From assembly GCF_000002595.2 (NCBI RefSeq), contig NC_057011.1, positions 4,233,635 to 4,297,634 of the forward strand: 64,000 nucleotides of DNA, given 5' to 3'. The notes beneath the pieces are model-generated. The model ran no database searches, had not been told where the DNA came from, and worked only from the letters and a program-made list of their open reading frames with translations. Made by a program: the position numbers and the translations under genes. Of this stretch, positions 22,296-33,898 are shown piece after piece. How positions within the stretch are numbered: the stretch's first letter is position 1; every line of letters starts with the position of its first letter. Source of the stretch: Chlamydomonas reinhardtii (lineage: Eukaryota; Chlorophyta; Chlorophyceae; Chlamydomonadales; Chlamydomonadaceae).

Positions 22296-24086
22296 ATGGC
22301 CACATCACGGTCAATCGCAAGTGCACCGGGGCTTGACTTCGGGCCGAGCCGACCGATGCAGGTGAGGACCATTCTTGTTCGGGCACGGCCATTTTAAGCC
22401 CTGAGCAGCTGCAATGTGTATGAGATGCCACATGCAAAGCATTAGGCTTCTGATTCCGGCTAGATAGCGTTGCAAGTTTCGGGCCAGTAGTGCGCTCAGC
22501 TTCCTGAGTCCTCCTGATTGCGCTGCTGCGGCCACACTGGCTGCAGATTATTACTGCCATGTATTGTCTCGAAAAATGCGGCCGGTCAACAGCTTTGACC
22601 GAAAGCGCGTGCCTTTCCGGTGCGCCTGACTTTTTCGCCAAGGCCCGAGTCCCCGACCTCCAGCCCGCACCTCCAGCCCGCACCTCCTCGACACCCTCCG
22701 AACTTGTCCTCGTCCCGTGCACTCACGGCTTGTCCGCCCCCATCTATCCTTTTCCCCCCGATCTCGTTTGCACAGGACGCCTGGCGCCACACGCCCCGCA
22801 GCCAAGGCCACGGCTCTGATGAGAGCGAGCCCTCCGCCGCCGCCCACCAACAGGAGCAGCAGGAGCCCGCCCCCAGCGCCTGCTGCTTTCCCCACAAGTC
22901 CTGCATGCGCTGGTGCTATGCCAGCCTATCTGCTGGCTGCAGGAGCGCCCCCTGCCAGCTTTGCCATGCCTACGACAACCACTGGCGCCCGCAGAAGCCG
23001 CCCGGCCTGCCCAAGGTGCCCAAGCTCGCGGCTCCGACCAAGCCCGCCGCTCCGACCAAGCCCGCCGCGGCTGCAAGCCCCATCTCCATCTCCATCTCCA
23101 CCGTCGACCGCAGCCCGACCACGCCGCGATGGGGCGATGATGATGAGGATGAGGCTGACGGACTCGACCTGAGCGACCTCTTTGAGCAGACGCCCTGGAT
23201 GAAGCAGGGACTGGCGGAGCTCGCGGCGGCCGAGCAGCAGCAGGCGGAAGCCGCACCGGCCGCGCCCGCGGCAGCGTCAGAGTCTGACGGCAGCAGCAGC
23301 AGCAGCAGCATTGTTCCTTGCGCGAGCATTAGCAGTAGCGGTGGCGCGAGCGGTAGCTGGGCGGATGAGGTCGAGGCGCACGAGGAGGCGGAGGCGGAGG
23401 AGGAGCTCGACCTCGGGTCGCTCGCAGATTGGTTGAAGGAGGGCCTGGCGGAGCAGGCGGCGGTGGCAGCTGGCAGCGGCACCGGCGGCACCCCCAGCGG
23501 CCGCCGCTGGGCGGATGACGTTGAGGAGGAGGACGGTGATTTCGGCGCCTACCTCGCCTCGCTGTCGCCCTGGATGGCGGCGGAGCTGGCGGCGATGGGG
23601 AAAGCAGAGGCCGAGGGGGAGTGCGTGCCGGCGGCGGCCGAAGTGGAGAAGGAGAAGGCCGTTGTCACTGAGCGGGAGGACGCGCCTGACTCGCCGCTCA
23701 GCTCGTGCTGCTGCGCCGTGCCGGACAGCGCCCGCACCAGCCGCAGCGCCAGCAGCTGCAGTCTGGTCTGGGTGGCGGCGGCGGCAGGCATTGAGACGCC
23801 GCAGCAGGTGGAGTCGGTGGAGGCGGCAGTGGAGGAGCAGAGCGCTGACAAGGAGGCCTGCACCGCCGCCGGCAGCAGCATGGGCAGCTGTGTCGTTCCG
23901 CCGATCGCGGCGGTGCAGCAGGGTGATGAGTGGCATTTAGCTGTGATGCCCTCGCGCCTGCGCCTGGCGATCGAGCTGGCGGCGGCGGCGTGGGCCGAGC
24001 AGGCGCGGGAGCTGGAGGAGTTTGCCGCGTTGGAGCGCGCGTGCGGCTGCTACTGCTCACAGCAGCAACTGTCCGTGGACGCGTAA
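22296..24086 (+). CDS. Acidic CCCH-zinc-finger-like family protein, copy P1
   Basis: Two exons, 22296-22361 (22 codons, MATSRS then SAPGLDF) and 22776-24086, join in phase 0 to 458 aa. Residues 58-91 are Cys/His-rich. C69-x7-C77-x4-C82-x3-H86 fits the CCCH zinc-finger spacing and resembles the GC..xxC..CH fingers of algae and alveolates, which usually bind RNA. Acidic modules follow, each with W-[AG]-D-[DE], an acidic run, and an amphipathic helix: DLSDLFEQTPWMKQGLAEL, LDLGSLADWLKEGLAEQ, and DFGAYLASLSPWMAAELAAM. A Cys/Ser/Ala-rich region and a C-terminal helix AWAEQARELEEFAALERA end the protein. Four array copies lie on the other strand past 50 kb. P1 alone ends in CYCSQQQLSVDA. An RNA-regulatory or transcriptional adaptor role is only inferred. 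Confidence 0.68.
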
Positions 24087-25256
24087 GAGCCGAAGGCCGT
24101 GCCGGGCAGTGCAGATGTCCTGTGGCCTGCGGGTATGGCAACACGACAACAACAATGCAGCGTGTGCCGCCGCGGCCCCTGCGCGCGCGGGGTTAAGTGC
24201 AACAGGAACACCTGCCTGATAGCACACAGCGATACCAACGCCGATACATTTTTGGACATAGCTAATGGCTAACTACTGGTAATGAGAAAACCGCTCAACT
24301 GAAGCGCAGGAAATCACTGCGCCCGACATGTGTGCTGTAGGGCTGTTAATGTGCTGTTGCCGCTTTATCTTATCATGTTATGCCAAGTGCTGTTATGCTG
24401 ATATGCTCTGATGCCAAGTTCTCAATGCTTATCGAGAGAGATGCTGTCCAGAGCAAAGTGACTGCGTGCATGCTGGGAACATGCAGAAGTACCGTAGCGG
24501 AGTGCTATGTGAGTGTTCACAGATGATGGTTAATAGCAGACCTTTTGGCTTCTCATTCGTAGTACGGTATTGAGACCCGTATTGCCAACCAACCTGTACA
24601 AAGGATCCGGGTTCAAAACGTTTATACTAGAAAGGGCTGCAAAGGTCAACGGTTTGGAATGGCGACGTGCGTGGTGCAGGTTTGAGATGCGTAAATCGAT
24701 GAATACGATATGCCGGCTTGCCCACATGGGCACGCCCACAGGGCAGGGGTGCACAATCACCCGAGAGGCAATTGATTCGGGGCGCAACTGGGCGTGTGAT
24801 TGCTTGATGAATCTTGGAGAGTGGTTTGCCGGGTGAGTCAAGAGTTTGCCCGAATGGTTTTAGTGCTTGCGTGCGGCAGCTAAGGATCCATCCATGATTG
24901 ATTGATAGTGCGACCTTGTGCCATTGATTCTTATCAGACAACGTGCTGATAGCTAGACCTCGCAGCCCCGTTAAAGATAGTCAACATGGGCCTCAGCGTG
25001 TGCTGAGGCTGCAGTAGCAAGCCTTCAGCAAACCACGGCAGCGGCGCTGCGCCGGGCATGGACAGTGCGTGAAAGCTGTGTTCACGTTTTGTCGTTTTGA
25101 AGGCGGTAGCTCTTGATGACTGTCGTCATGTGTAACGTTGTGCACCAAGGTTTGTAGTGCATGGGTTGTGCTGTCAATGTATAACTATGAGGTTGTAATT
25201 GAAGCACGGTGTGCACCCGAGCTACCGTATGGGGTGCTGCCAACCCTCAAGATACC
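24087..25256. other. Intergenic, 3' flank of copy P1
   Basis: No gene seen. It is lower in GC than its surroundings. A TGTAA at about 25131 could serve as a distant poly(A) signal. The 3' flank is unlike that of the array copies, so homology with them ends near the stop codon. Confidence 0.45.
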
Positions 25257-25264
25257 GTGCTGGG

Positions 25265-28200
25265 CAGGGGAGGGGGGTATGCAACTCGGCCTGGATCCAG
25301 CCCGGGCTGCATGGGACCCGGCCAAAAGGTGTTCGGATCCCCCAGCGCCTGCTCCTGAGACTTTATTATTGTAACCTGGACAAATGTGTAGTCATATGAA
25401 CCGACAGGTGTCGCTAGGAATGGGGCGCAGGCCCCCCTGTAACATTTCGAGTGTTGGGAGCCGTTTTGGACCACCGACCGATCTATATAGCATGGACTAG
25501 TGGAACGGGCTCGAAAGCTAGTCGCCAGGCGATTCGCCGCGCACTGGAGCTGCTGTGGGCCCTCAAAGCAACGGCAAGTCGGGGGTAATCGGCCCTTTGC
25601 GGGCTCGCTGGGCATTCTAAGGAGCTGCCAGCAGCTATCAGAGTACCGCAAGGACAATAAGAAGCCATGGCTTGGGCTTGCGTGGCCTTAGAAGTCTCAA
25701 GGACGCGGCCGGTGTGGCATTAGTTCCCGCCCGGACATGCCCCTGGCGTCGCGAACGTCCATATGGCGTCGCCTCCAGCTCTCCTGCCGTGGTTAGGTGT
25801 CTTGGCCAAATAGACATCTGTATGAACACTGTGCGCCTGGCCCGATATAGTTTAGACGTGCGCAGACGGTCTGCACTAAGGTCGCGAAATTCCAGGGGTT
25901 TCGCGTTGCGGACTTGCGTAGTTTCGCTAAATCACTGGGACGCCGTTCAGTCCTACAATCATATGAGGTCCCTGATATACAGAGCTCATTGCCGGGGCCT
26001 TAGCGTGGACCGGTGGCTCCAACCAGAATGCTGGCACATTCTTGCATCGCCAGGACCGCTCAAGCGAAATTCCCTGGTGGTTTCGTGTCTTGGCCAACTA
26101 GAGGTGCAGGGGATCCTAACGCGCTTGTCACATCGACAAACGGTTGAGATTTGGGGACATGCACTAAGGTCGCGTTTTCCGTGCCATTTCGCCGCCCTAT
26201 GGCGCCCGCCCGCGTGCCCCGGTATCCGCACATCAGTGTGTGGGTTGAGCGCCAAACACTGCCTGTGACCGTAGTTCGGTGGTATGCATAAATGGGAGGC
26301 GTCAGGCGCCAAGGGGTGGTGTGTAATGGCACCTGTGTGCCCTTTCCCATATCGCCTTTCACCCTCCCTGTCCTGCTGCCTGCCTCTCTTCCCTGCCGCA
26401 GATTCTCCTAGTATACCTGAGCATCAGTAACATTCAGTTTAGCCATGGGCCGGGATGAGCAGAAGCAGTACTTGCACTGCTACACGTGCGGTAACAAGGT
26501 GCTCTCGTACAGCTTCATTCGCGTCTGGAAGCACTACCTCAGCGCCACCATGGGGCCCAGCAACCCAGTGCTTCCCATTACTCCCCAGCCGCCGCCGGCG
26601 AAGGTTGGCTTGCGCGTTCGTTTCGAGTGCGCCCAGCACAACTGCACTGTGCAAGCAGAGCTACAGCAGGGCGATGAGGAGGAGCAGGCGCGGGACCAGT
26701 ATCGGGGCCACTATGCAGCACACTTCTTGTCGCGGGGTTGGTGAACACCAGCATCGCGGCTGGCGCAGCGGCACAGCCGCGTGTATATGGCACGGAGGTT
26801 CAGCTGCATCAGCAGGCACCGGGGTCAGGAAGCGCTGTAGTGCCTGTGGCTGCTGCTGCAGCCGCTGCTCCGCAGCAGCATGTGCTGCGGCGCAGCCTCC
26901 GCAGGAATGCTTCCAGCGTCAGCGGTATCGACCTCGACACTTTCGACCCGCCACCACCGGATAACCATTTGGAGACTCCTGCTGCGCCGTCACCGCCAGC
27001 GCCGGAGCAGCTAACAGCTGCACCCGCCACACAGGACGCCGTTGCTGCAGATGTGACGGCGGTGCCAGAACCGGAGGCAGCTCAGCTGCGCCCAGCCCTG
27101 CGGGCCGTGTCAGACCAGTGGACTGGCAATACGCCATCTGCATGCGAACTGGTGCTGTATGCTATCCTCTGCCTTCGTTTCGCAGACAGCGGGTTCACGA
27201 TCAGGCGGTGGGTGCAGCGGCTGCTGGCGGAGCTGTGGTGGCGGTCGGCATCAGTGCGGGGGCGGCCGGCTTTGCCACGGCGGCCGCGGTGGAGCCCGCA
27301 GCTCCCAAGCGCGGGCGCGCCAAGCGCGGGCTCCCCGCAGAGGCACCACCCGCCCAGCGCGACGGAGCGCGCAAACGGCTGCCATCTGTGCGCCTGAACG
27401 ACTGAGTGCATTGGTTACTGATGTCGTAACCACCACAGGATTTAGCAAGATAGAGCTGTGATGGGCATACCCAATTCTTTGCAGGCTTTTCGCGTGTACT
27501 ACATGAATGAACACAGCAGCCTGAACGCCGCGCCCGGCACGCATACAGCATGCGCGTGGGACTCGTTGGTGAGGACTGATCCAAATATCTCGATTTTGTA
27601 TGTACGTCATGTAGCACATCACTTGCAAGTGCATGTGCACACACTGGCATATGTGGCTTTGCTTCGAGCGCCGATGCGTACAATAAGCAACCTTGACATT
27701 CTCTCATTTCTTAGTACCAGGGAAGCCTTCCCTGCCTAGTACCGTACAGTGCAGTATGGAGTCGGAAGTGAACAACGCAATGAGCATGGAAGGGAAGAAC
27801 GCCGTGGACGTACAATGCAGTATGGAGTCGGAAGTGGAAAAGGAGTGAAGGGCAGTATGGCTGAGAGTGCAGCGTCAGCACAGCATGTAGCATAGTAGCG
27901 ATGACACTCTTTATGGCTTGTACACGTACACAGAGGCAGGTGAAATCAAAGGCGGCAGTGAAGGTGGCCGTGTTTTGTTTATCCGCACGGAAGCGTAGAG
28001 ATGGGCAGAGGCAGCATCGTGGGATGCACACATAAGGCATCATATGTGCGATGTAGACGACCATACGTGGCCACACACGAGTTGCAGGTACGGGCAGGGT
28101 AGGCATCAGGGGAGGCCTTCCCCTGGTAGGTATTACACGCATGGTGTGGGTGTTCACACATACACAAGGGGACCGGAGCATGAGCACAGGAGTCACGAGT

Positions 28201-28827
28201 CCCCCGGTCAGGAGGTGCATACCAGCGCAGCCGTGCTGGCACGTTCAAAGCCCAGTGGAGGCATGTAACGAACGCTTAGCAGCAATCGTGGGTTTTACGC
28301 CTGTGGGCTTCACGCTTTGCATCCAGGGGTAAGGTGCCTCGTCCGCCTGAAAGCGCGGGACGCACGCGCGCGCTGACACCAACAGACACGGACCAAACCC
28401 CTAAATATGGCATCGGGGCGTATGTGTAGAGCTGTGGGCAGGGGCCGCTGGCTTCTCTGGGCCTCGGAAAGGGCACCAAACGGCCATTTCCGCGAAGGGT
28501 CTGAAGGGCACCGGGCATCGCTCCTGAGAGGCCGCGCCCTTCGCTTTCTGGCGTTCACTTTAATTCAACAGGGATCAGCAGGCCTTCTGAGTTGATCACA
28601 GGTGTCCGGAATTTCGTTCCCCGTGTTTCAAGTGCGCGCACATTGGCCATGGCCGACTCACTCGACGCACTCGTTTCTGGGCACCTGTCGGTTCATATGA
28701 CTACACATTTGTCCAGGTTACAATAATAAAGTCTCAGGAGCAGGCGCTGGGGGGTCCGAACACCTTTTGGCCGGGTCCCATGCAGCCCGGGCTGGATCCA
28801 GGCCGAGTTGCATACCCCCCTCCCCTG
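25265..28827. mobile_element. hAT-like DNA transposon, 3.56 kb, with 146-bp terminal inverted repeats
   Basis: Positions 25265-25410 and 28682-28827 are reverse complements with one visible mismatch. The outer ends read CAGGGGAGGGGGG. The flanks carry the 8-bp duplication GTGCTGGG (25257-25264, 28828-28835). CAGGG ends with an 8-bp duplication are typical of hAT elements. The interior holds one short, possibly spliced coding region (26445-27461), too small for a hAT transposase of about 600-800 aa. This copy is therefore probably a deletion derivative moved in trans. Internal direct repeats (for example GTATGGAGTCGGAAGTG near 27755 and 27815) are present. Near-identical TIRs suggest recent insertion. 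Confidence 0.85.
26445..27461 (+). CDS. Uncertain coding region inside the hAT-like element, BED-finger-like N-terminus
   Basis: The frame at 26445-26744 starts MGRDEQKQYLHCYTCGNKVL and continues to FIRVWKHYLSA. The C-x2-C followed by a Trp-Lys-His resembles the BED zinc finger at the N-terminus of hAT transposases, which fits its host element. A second frame (26738-27397) adds an Ala/Pro-rich stretch, and a third ends near 27405 with PKRGRAKRGLP, a possible nuclear signal. I could not find convincing splice sites joining the frames: one candidate intron (27152-27185) is only 34 bases. It may be a decayed transposase start or a non-coding remnant. Confidence 0.3.
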
Positions 28828-28835
28828 GTGCTGGG

Positions 28836-29815
28836 TGGCTTGGGTACCGCATGGTGCCTATACGGTGAACCTGTAATGTTGCTGATGAGCCGGGGCTCCC
28901 TAGACCTGCGTCATTATTCTCATCAACCTTCCAGAGGATGGCACACGGTCCGCTGGTCTCGCCTCTTCAGCATGGATGCATCCTGAGTCCTCATGTCAGC
29001 CACAAACCTGACTAGCTGGCCATTCAACCCATGCGCCCACGTCGTGCATTCCCCATCCCCATGGAAATGATGGAGCCATCCCGCGCGACCACAACGTGAA
29101 TGGCAGTTGTCTCGTGACCCCTACCGCCGCAAAGCGTGCAAAAGCAAGAGTTGATGGCTGGCACCCGCACCCAACAATAAGGGCACGCACGGCCACGCGC
29201 ACGGCGCGCGCGCGCACGCATGCACACGCACGCACTCATTTGGCAGAAGGATTAGTTGCAGCTGAGGAGCAAGGGGGGCAAGGGCGGCGGAGCGGATAGG
29301 CGCTGCGAAGTAGGGCCCAGGAGTGACGGTGCGACGGGTCCAGACGCGAACTCGAGGCCCAACCTTGGTTGCCCAAGGAATGGATGCCATAGTCGCACGT
29401 CGTGTCCAGCCGAAAGGCATAGCAGGCACATTAGAGCTTTTCCCCTAAGCAAGGCAATTGACAAGGGACTGCGAGGATCCGGCTGTGCAGGGGACGCGAC
29501 CGGATTGGGCACTTTTGCTTTTGAGTCCCTATAGAAGAGGCGCTCGAGCCCGGTCTACATAACAATACATTTTCACTACCAACTGCTTATTCTACGTTCA
29601 AAGATCCTACACAAGAGACAACTTCGCGAAGTTTGCGACCGCAGGTCGGCGGCCCCCGCGGCTTGCCTTCCTGCCCTGCAATTGTTTGTATTGGGCTAGG
29701 GAGCCACAAGAAAGCTCTTACAGCTGTAGGGAAGCCTTATTCACCGCGCGGACCTTCGCGCAGTCAGCGTACACCGCCATAGAGGGCTGGACAACTCTTG
29801 CGGAAGGCTTAGGTT
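28836..29815. other. Intergenic, upstream of the 29.8-kb gene
   Basis: No gene seen. It contains a CGCG/CACACG simple stretch (about 29190-29240). The part from about 29540 is likely promoter or leader of the next gene. Confidence 0.4.
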
Positions 29816-31904
29816 ATGAGCAAGCTTGCACCGTGTCCATCTGGTCAGGAGCACCGTCTTGGCCGAAGTCGTTCTGTCGAGGTAAGCGCGGTTCTGGGCA
29901 GGGCCCGTTTACGAGGCGCGAAAATGCGTTGAGCAGCGGAACCTACAGGGCTTGTTAGTGATTCTGGAGGCACGCAAATCTTGCCGGAGCTTGGGGCCAG
30001 TTGCGAAGGCATCTTCGCCCAGCGCGCACCTACACCAAACCTCGCGCCAGCAACTGAACGTGACAGAAGGTCCTTCGAGCTATGCAATAGAGGATCTGGG
30101 GGCCCGGTCAAAATGGCTTACCTAAAAGCACGTGGCCTTCCGCCGACCTTGCGGGTGTAGGGATTCCTGCAGCGCTTCCGCGGTCTCGGCCCCCTGCGTG
30201 CTGTTACGCGATTGGTGCGAGCCATTGAGACCAGTCGGGTGTATGGGATAGTGTGTTTCTGACCTCTGCGCGACTAAGGCCTGCCTGTTCCGAACTCACG
30301 GTTGCCTCTGTCGTTGCCTTCCCCTGCAGGACGTCTGGCGCCACGACGACAATGGCAGCAGCTGCATCTGTCAAGAGCATACTGGCGAGGGTCAGCTGAG
30401 CTCCAGCGTTTGCCGGTCCAGCTACTGCGGCGCGTCATCAGCACGCTGCCATGAGGCGCACTGTGACTCCGACAGCGACGCTGAGAGCGTGGAGGATTGG
30501 GCGCAAGAGCGGCACTTGTCATACTACGAGTGGGTATCGCTGCCGCGGCCGTTGGTTCGGCCGCCAGGGCTGCCCCGTCCCCCACGTCGCATCGAGTCAG
30601 CGCCGTGCTTTCACAAGTGGGGCGCAGCCGCCGCAGTGGCGCTTCAGCAACCGCGGCAGCAGCCAGCGGCAGCAGGCGGAAACACCTGCAGCTGGGCGGA
30701 TGACGACGATGATGATGAGGAGCTCGACCTCGGGTCGCTAGCAGACTGGATGAAGGAGGGACTGGCTGAGCAGGTGGCGTGCTGCACCGCGGCCAACACA
30801 GGCGCAGACCGCTGCTGCCAGCCCGCGTCGTCTGTCGAGCGCGCAGGGGCTGAGCTGGAGGCGGAGCCGCAGTTGGAGCCCAGCGCGGCTGCTGCGCCAC
30901 CTGCAGCGGCGGTCTCTGAGGCCGCAGCCACGGAGGTGCTGTCTGGTAGCATGGCGCAGCTGCCGCCGCCAGCGCAGCTCCTGCTGCAAGCCGCGCCAGA
31001 CCTCATGACCGGCTTCTCCTGCCCGGGCGTGGTGCGCCTGGTGCTGTCGCAGTCGCCGGCCGCGGGTCACGGTAAGGCGGAGGAGGGTGAGGAAGAGGGG
31101 GCCGAGGACGCCGGCGAGGACGCGTGCATCGAGCCCACGAGCCCTGGCAGCTCGGACTGTGGCTGCGGCCTTGACGGCGGCAGCAACCTTGGCCTGGGTA
31201 GTGACGGCAGCGGCAGCCGCTGCTGCAGCAGCCTGAGCCTGTCGTCGTGGGACACGGGCGCGCTGACGCGGCACGGCTCGCTCACGGAGGAGGAGGCGGT
31301 GCCGGACTGCGACACGTGTGGCCTGCTGTGCGCGGGCGGCTGCTACGCGAGCCACAGCTTCAGCGCCTGCGGGCCGGCCGGTGCTCTGGATGAGACGGGC
31401 CTGACGCGGTCCTGCTCGCCGGGCCCGAGTGGCCTTTGCGCCGCCGCCCACGCTGCCGACAACAGCTGCATTTGCTACTCAGCAGTGCTCGCCGCCACGA
31501 CCAATGTGGTGGTGGATGTGGCGCAGCTTGAGGCTGCCTGCGGCCAGGCCAGTGCAATCGTCGCGGCCTCGTGCAGCTGCATCTACATGTATGGCTGTGA
31601 CGCCTACGGTGCGGCGGCCGCCGTCGCCGTGCCGGCAGCTGACCGGCAGGCGTGCGCAGTGGGCAGTAGCACCGGCTGCGGTTCAAGCTCGTGCACCACC
31701 GGCACTCTGGTGTCACCGACGCCCGTGTTGTGCTGGGAGACCAGCGCGTGGGAGCAGCGCATTGCCGCGCAGCAGCAGCAGCAACTGCTTGCGGCAGCGG
31801 CCTGTCCGTCAGATGCGGTCGAGTGCCCGGTGTGGCTGGAGCCAGCCCTGGGTTTGATGCTGAGCCAGGTTGTAGCTGAGGCGTTGTGGGGCGAGGACGC
31901 ATAA
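29816..31904 (+). CDS. Diverged member of the acidic zinc-finger-like family
   Basis: Exon 1 (29816-29881) is 22 codons, starting MSKLAPCPSGQEHRLG and ending at a GTAAGC donor. Exon 2 (30330-31904) starts DVWRH, exactly parallel to DAWRH in copy P1, giving 546 aa. The equal exon 1 length, phase and first exon 2 residues show common descent. A Cys/His cluster C-x4-C-x6-C-x3-H (CRSSYCGASSARCHEAH) is a looser CCCH spacing. One acidic module follows: a run of eight acidic residues with Trp just before it, then LDLGSLADWMKEGLAEQ. The middle is Cys/Ser/Ala/Gly-rich. The C-terminus ends WLEPALGLMLSQVVAEAL, shared with the gene at 35812-38055. Function unknown; nucleic-acid binding inferred from the finger. 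Confidence 0.65.
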
Positions 31905-33618
31905 GTGACCAGAGGCGGGCCTTTGGCGGCCGTGGGAGGGGCTGCAAGGAGGAGAGAACCATCTATCTACAGAGCGCATGAGCGATAGCGTGCGCCTTTT
32001 TAAACCCGATAAGCAAAACGCAGCGTGTTGCAGGGGGTAGCGCGGTGTGTGCGGTGTGGTGTTGGGCGCACGTGCGCAAACGGAAGTGGGCATGGATGAG
32101 CTGGGGCGGTCGCGTGTCATAAGGAATGCATGTTGTTTGCAGCATACTGTACAGCGTCTGTGTTTGTGCTCTTGCTTGATGTTCCTAATCTACCTAAATT
32201 TGTTGGGAGCAGGACAAGTGGCGCGCAAATAAGAGCAGGTCTGACATTCATTGCGGCGGCTTGAGACAACAGTTGTGCGTTTGTTCTTTGTCTTGTTGAC
32301 ACTGTATGCTTAGGCAGGCGACACATAGGTAGAGCTTTCTTTCAAAAGATGGCAAGTGCAAGTAGCAATGTCAGCTGTAGTGCAGGTGTTCGTGTGGTGC
32401 CGCTTGACTTGTCGTGTCATGCGTCGTTTCTGCACTACCGCAGTGCACATGGTATACAATCAGCCGCTGGTAGTAAAGTTGACGTGGGGGTTGACTTGAG
32501 GAATACTGAATCAGCAGTGAATTGTGTGCGATCCAAACTATGGCATCTGCCGCTGAGGCGTGGCGTGATCACCAGGGCCGCTTACCGGTACGCGCAAATG
32601 CGCAATTGGGGTCTTGCGACAAGACTTAATGCAAGGTGGCCGGCGTTGGCGTGTTTGGTATGCACCGAAGTTTAGAAGATGGCTTGCATAAGGTATCTGG
32701 CCTGGAGCGGCACTGGGTGCTGATATCAAGAGCCAAACAGGGTGACATCCCTGTAAAACGTACTGTAACGTGGACACTGCAAGCCCCGCTGCACAAACTG
32801 AAATGTAGTTGCTGTTCATCGCGGTCAGGGGTGTGTGGGTATGTACACAAGAAAGGTGGCCCATGTGCCTCACTCAGCGTACGTTTCTGCTGCAGCAAGA
32901 AGGCAAAGTACCGCACAGGGGCCGTATCGTGGGGGCACGCGGACTCTGGCACAGCCTCCTTTCACCTTCGGCCTGCCCGCCACAATTGTCGTACACATTC
33001 GGGCCCCTCTTCTGCTTTGCTTCGCCTTGTTCTTGCCCCTGTTTGTCACACTGTCGCCCGGCCATTGTTTTGCTGCACGCCGTTGCATTACGCTAGTGCT
33101 CGTCTACACAGCTCACCCGTGGACGCCGGTCGACTGCCTGCAGGTGCGCATCGGCTATGCTATCCGCGCGGTGTGGCGTCGCATTGAGTCTGTGTGGTGC
33201 TATCGCCTTGGCCGGGCGCCCGGAGCGTGAGGAATGCGCGTCAGCAAAACATCGACACAACCTGCCAGCTACCGTCGGTACAGTAACAGCGCGCGAACGA
33301 CGCACCAATGCCTTGTCCCTTCTTGCTACGCATTTATGTGGGCACGGGTGGGAGCCACACACATCGGGACTACGCTTTCCTGCCCCTTGCCATGTTCCAT
33401 CACGAGCCTCCTTTCACCTCAGCTCTACGCCACTGTCTAATGGCCACTACCTGCACACGCCTCCTCTCACGCTCGGCATAAACTTAGCCCCTGCGCCCAG
33501 CTATCAGTGCCGACCGATCGTGGCCTGCATCGACGTTTGTTGTAGTCGATGTCAGGGGGGGGGGGGGCTCTCCTGATCGATATGCAAATTAGCGGGGGTG
33601 CCGCCGCCGCCCGTCCCG
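31905..33618. other. 3' flank of the 29.8-kb gene, up to the gap
   Basis: No second gene seen. TGTAA motifs at about 32752 and 32764 are candidate poly(A) signals roughly 850 bases after the stop. A poly-G run lies at about 33554-33566 just before the assembly gap. Confidence 0.45.
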
Positions 33619-33718
33619 NNNNNNNNNNNNNNNNNNNNNNNNNNNNNNNNNNNNNNNNNNNNNNNNNNNNNNNNNNNNNNNNNNNNNNNNNNNNNNNNNN
33701 NNNNNNNNNNNNNNNNNN
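33619..33718. other. Assembly gap (100 N)
   Basis: Exactly 100 Ns, the usual placeholder for a gap of unknown size. A poly-G tract lies on its left and a long foldback repeat directly on its right, both difficult to sequence. Confidence 0.99.
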
Positions 33719-33898
33719 CACGCTCGTCGACCCAGCTCGGCGAACCTGCTCTACGCTCCTCGCCCTGGCGGGGGGAGGGTTTCCCTCCCCCCGCAGGCGT
33801 GTCGTGAAGCGCGCAGAAGGGGGGGCGGTGCAGGAAACCCTCCCCCCGCCAGGGCGAGGAGCGTAGAGCAGGTTCGCCGAGCTGGGTCGCCGAGCGTG
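33719..33898. repeat. Foldback inverted repeat with 66-bp arms next to the gap
   Basis: Arms 33719-33784 and 33833-33898 are reverse complements with one mismatch, around a 48-base loop. The outer right end reads CGAGCGTG; the left arm starts at the gap edge and may continue into it. It could be a MITE or a foldback element. No target duplication can be tested because the left flank is missing. Confidence 0.8.

Noticed and set aside
24560-24640. B-box-like GGGTTCAAAAC as a tRNA gene
   Set aside because: The flanking bases do not form a T-stem, and no A box or acceptor stem is found.
27152-27185. 34-base intron joining two frames inside the hAT-like element
   Set aside because: It is too short for a spliceosomal intron, and the resulting frames do not favour one reading.
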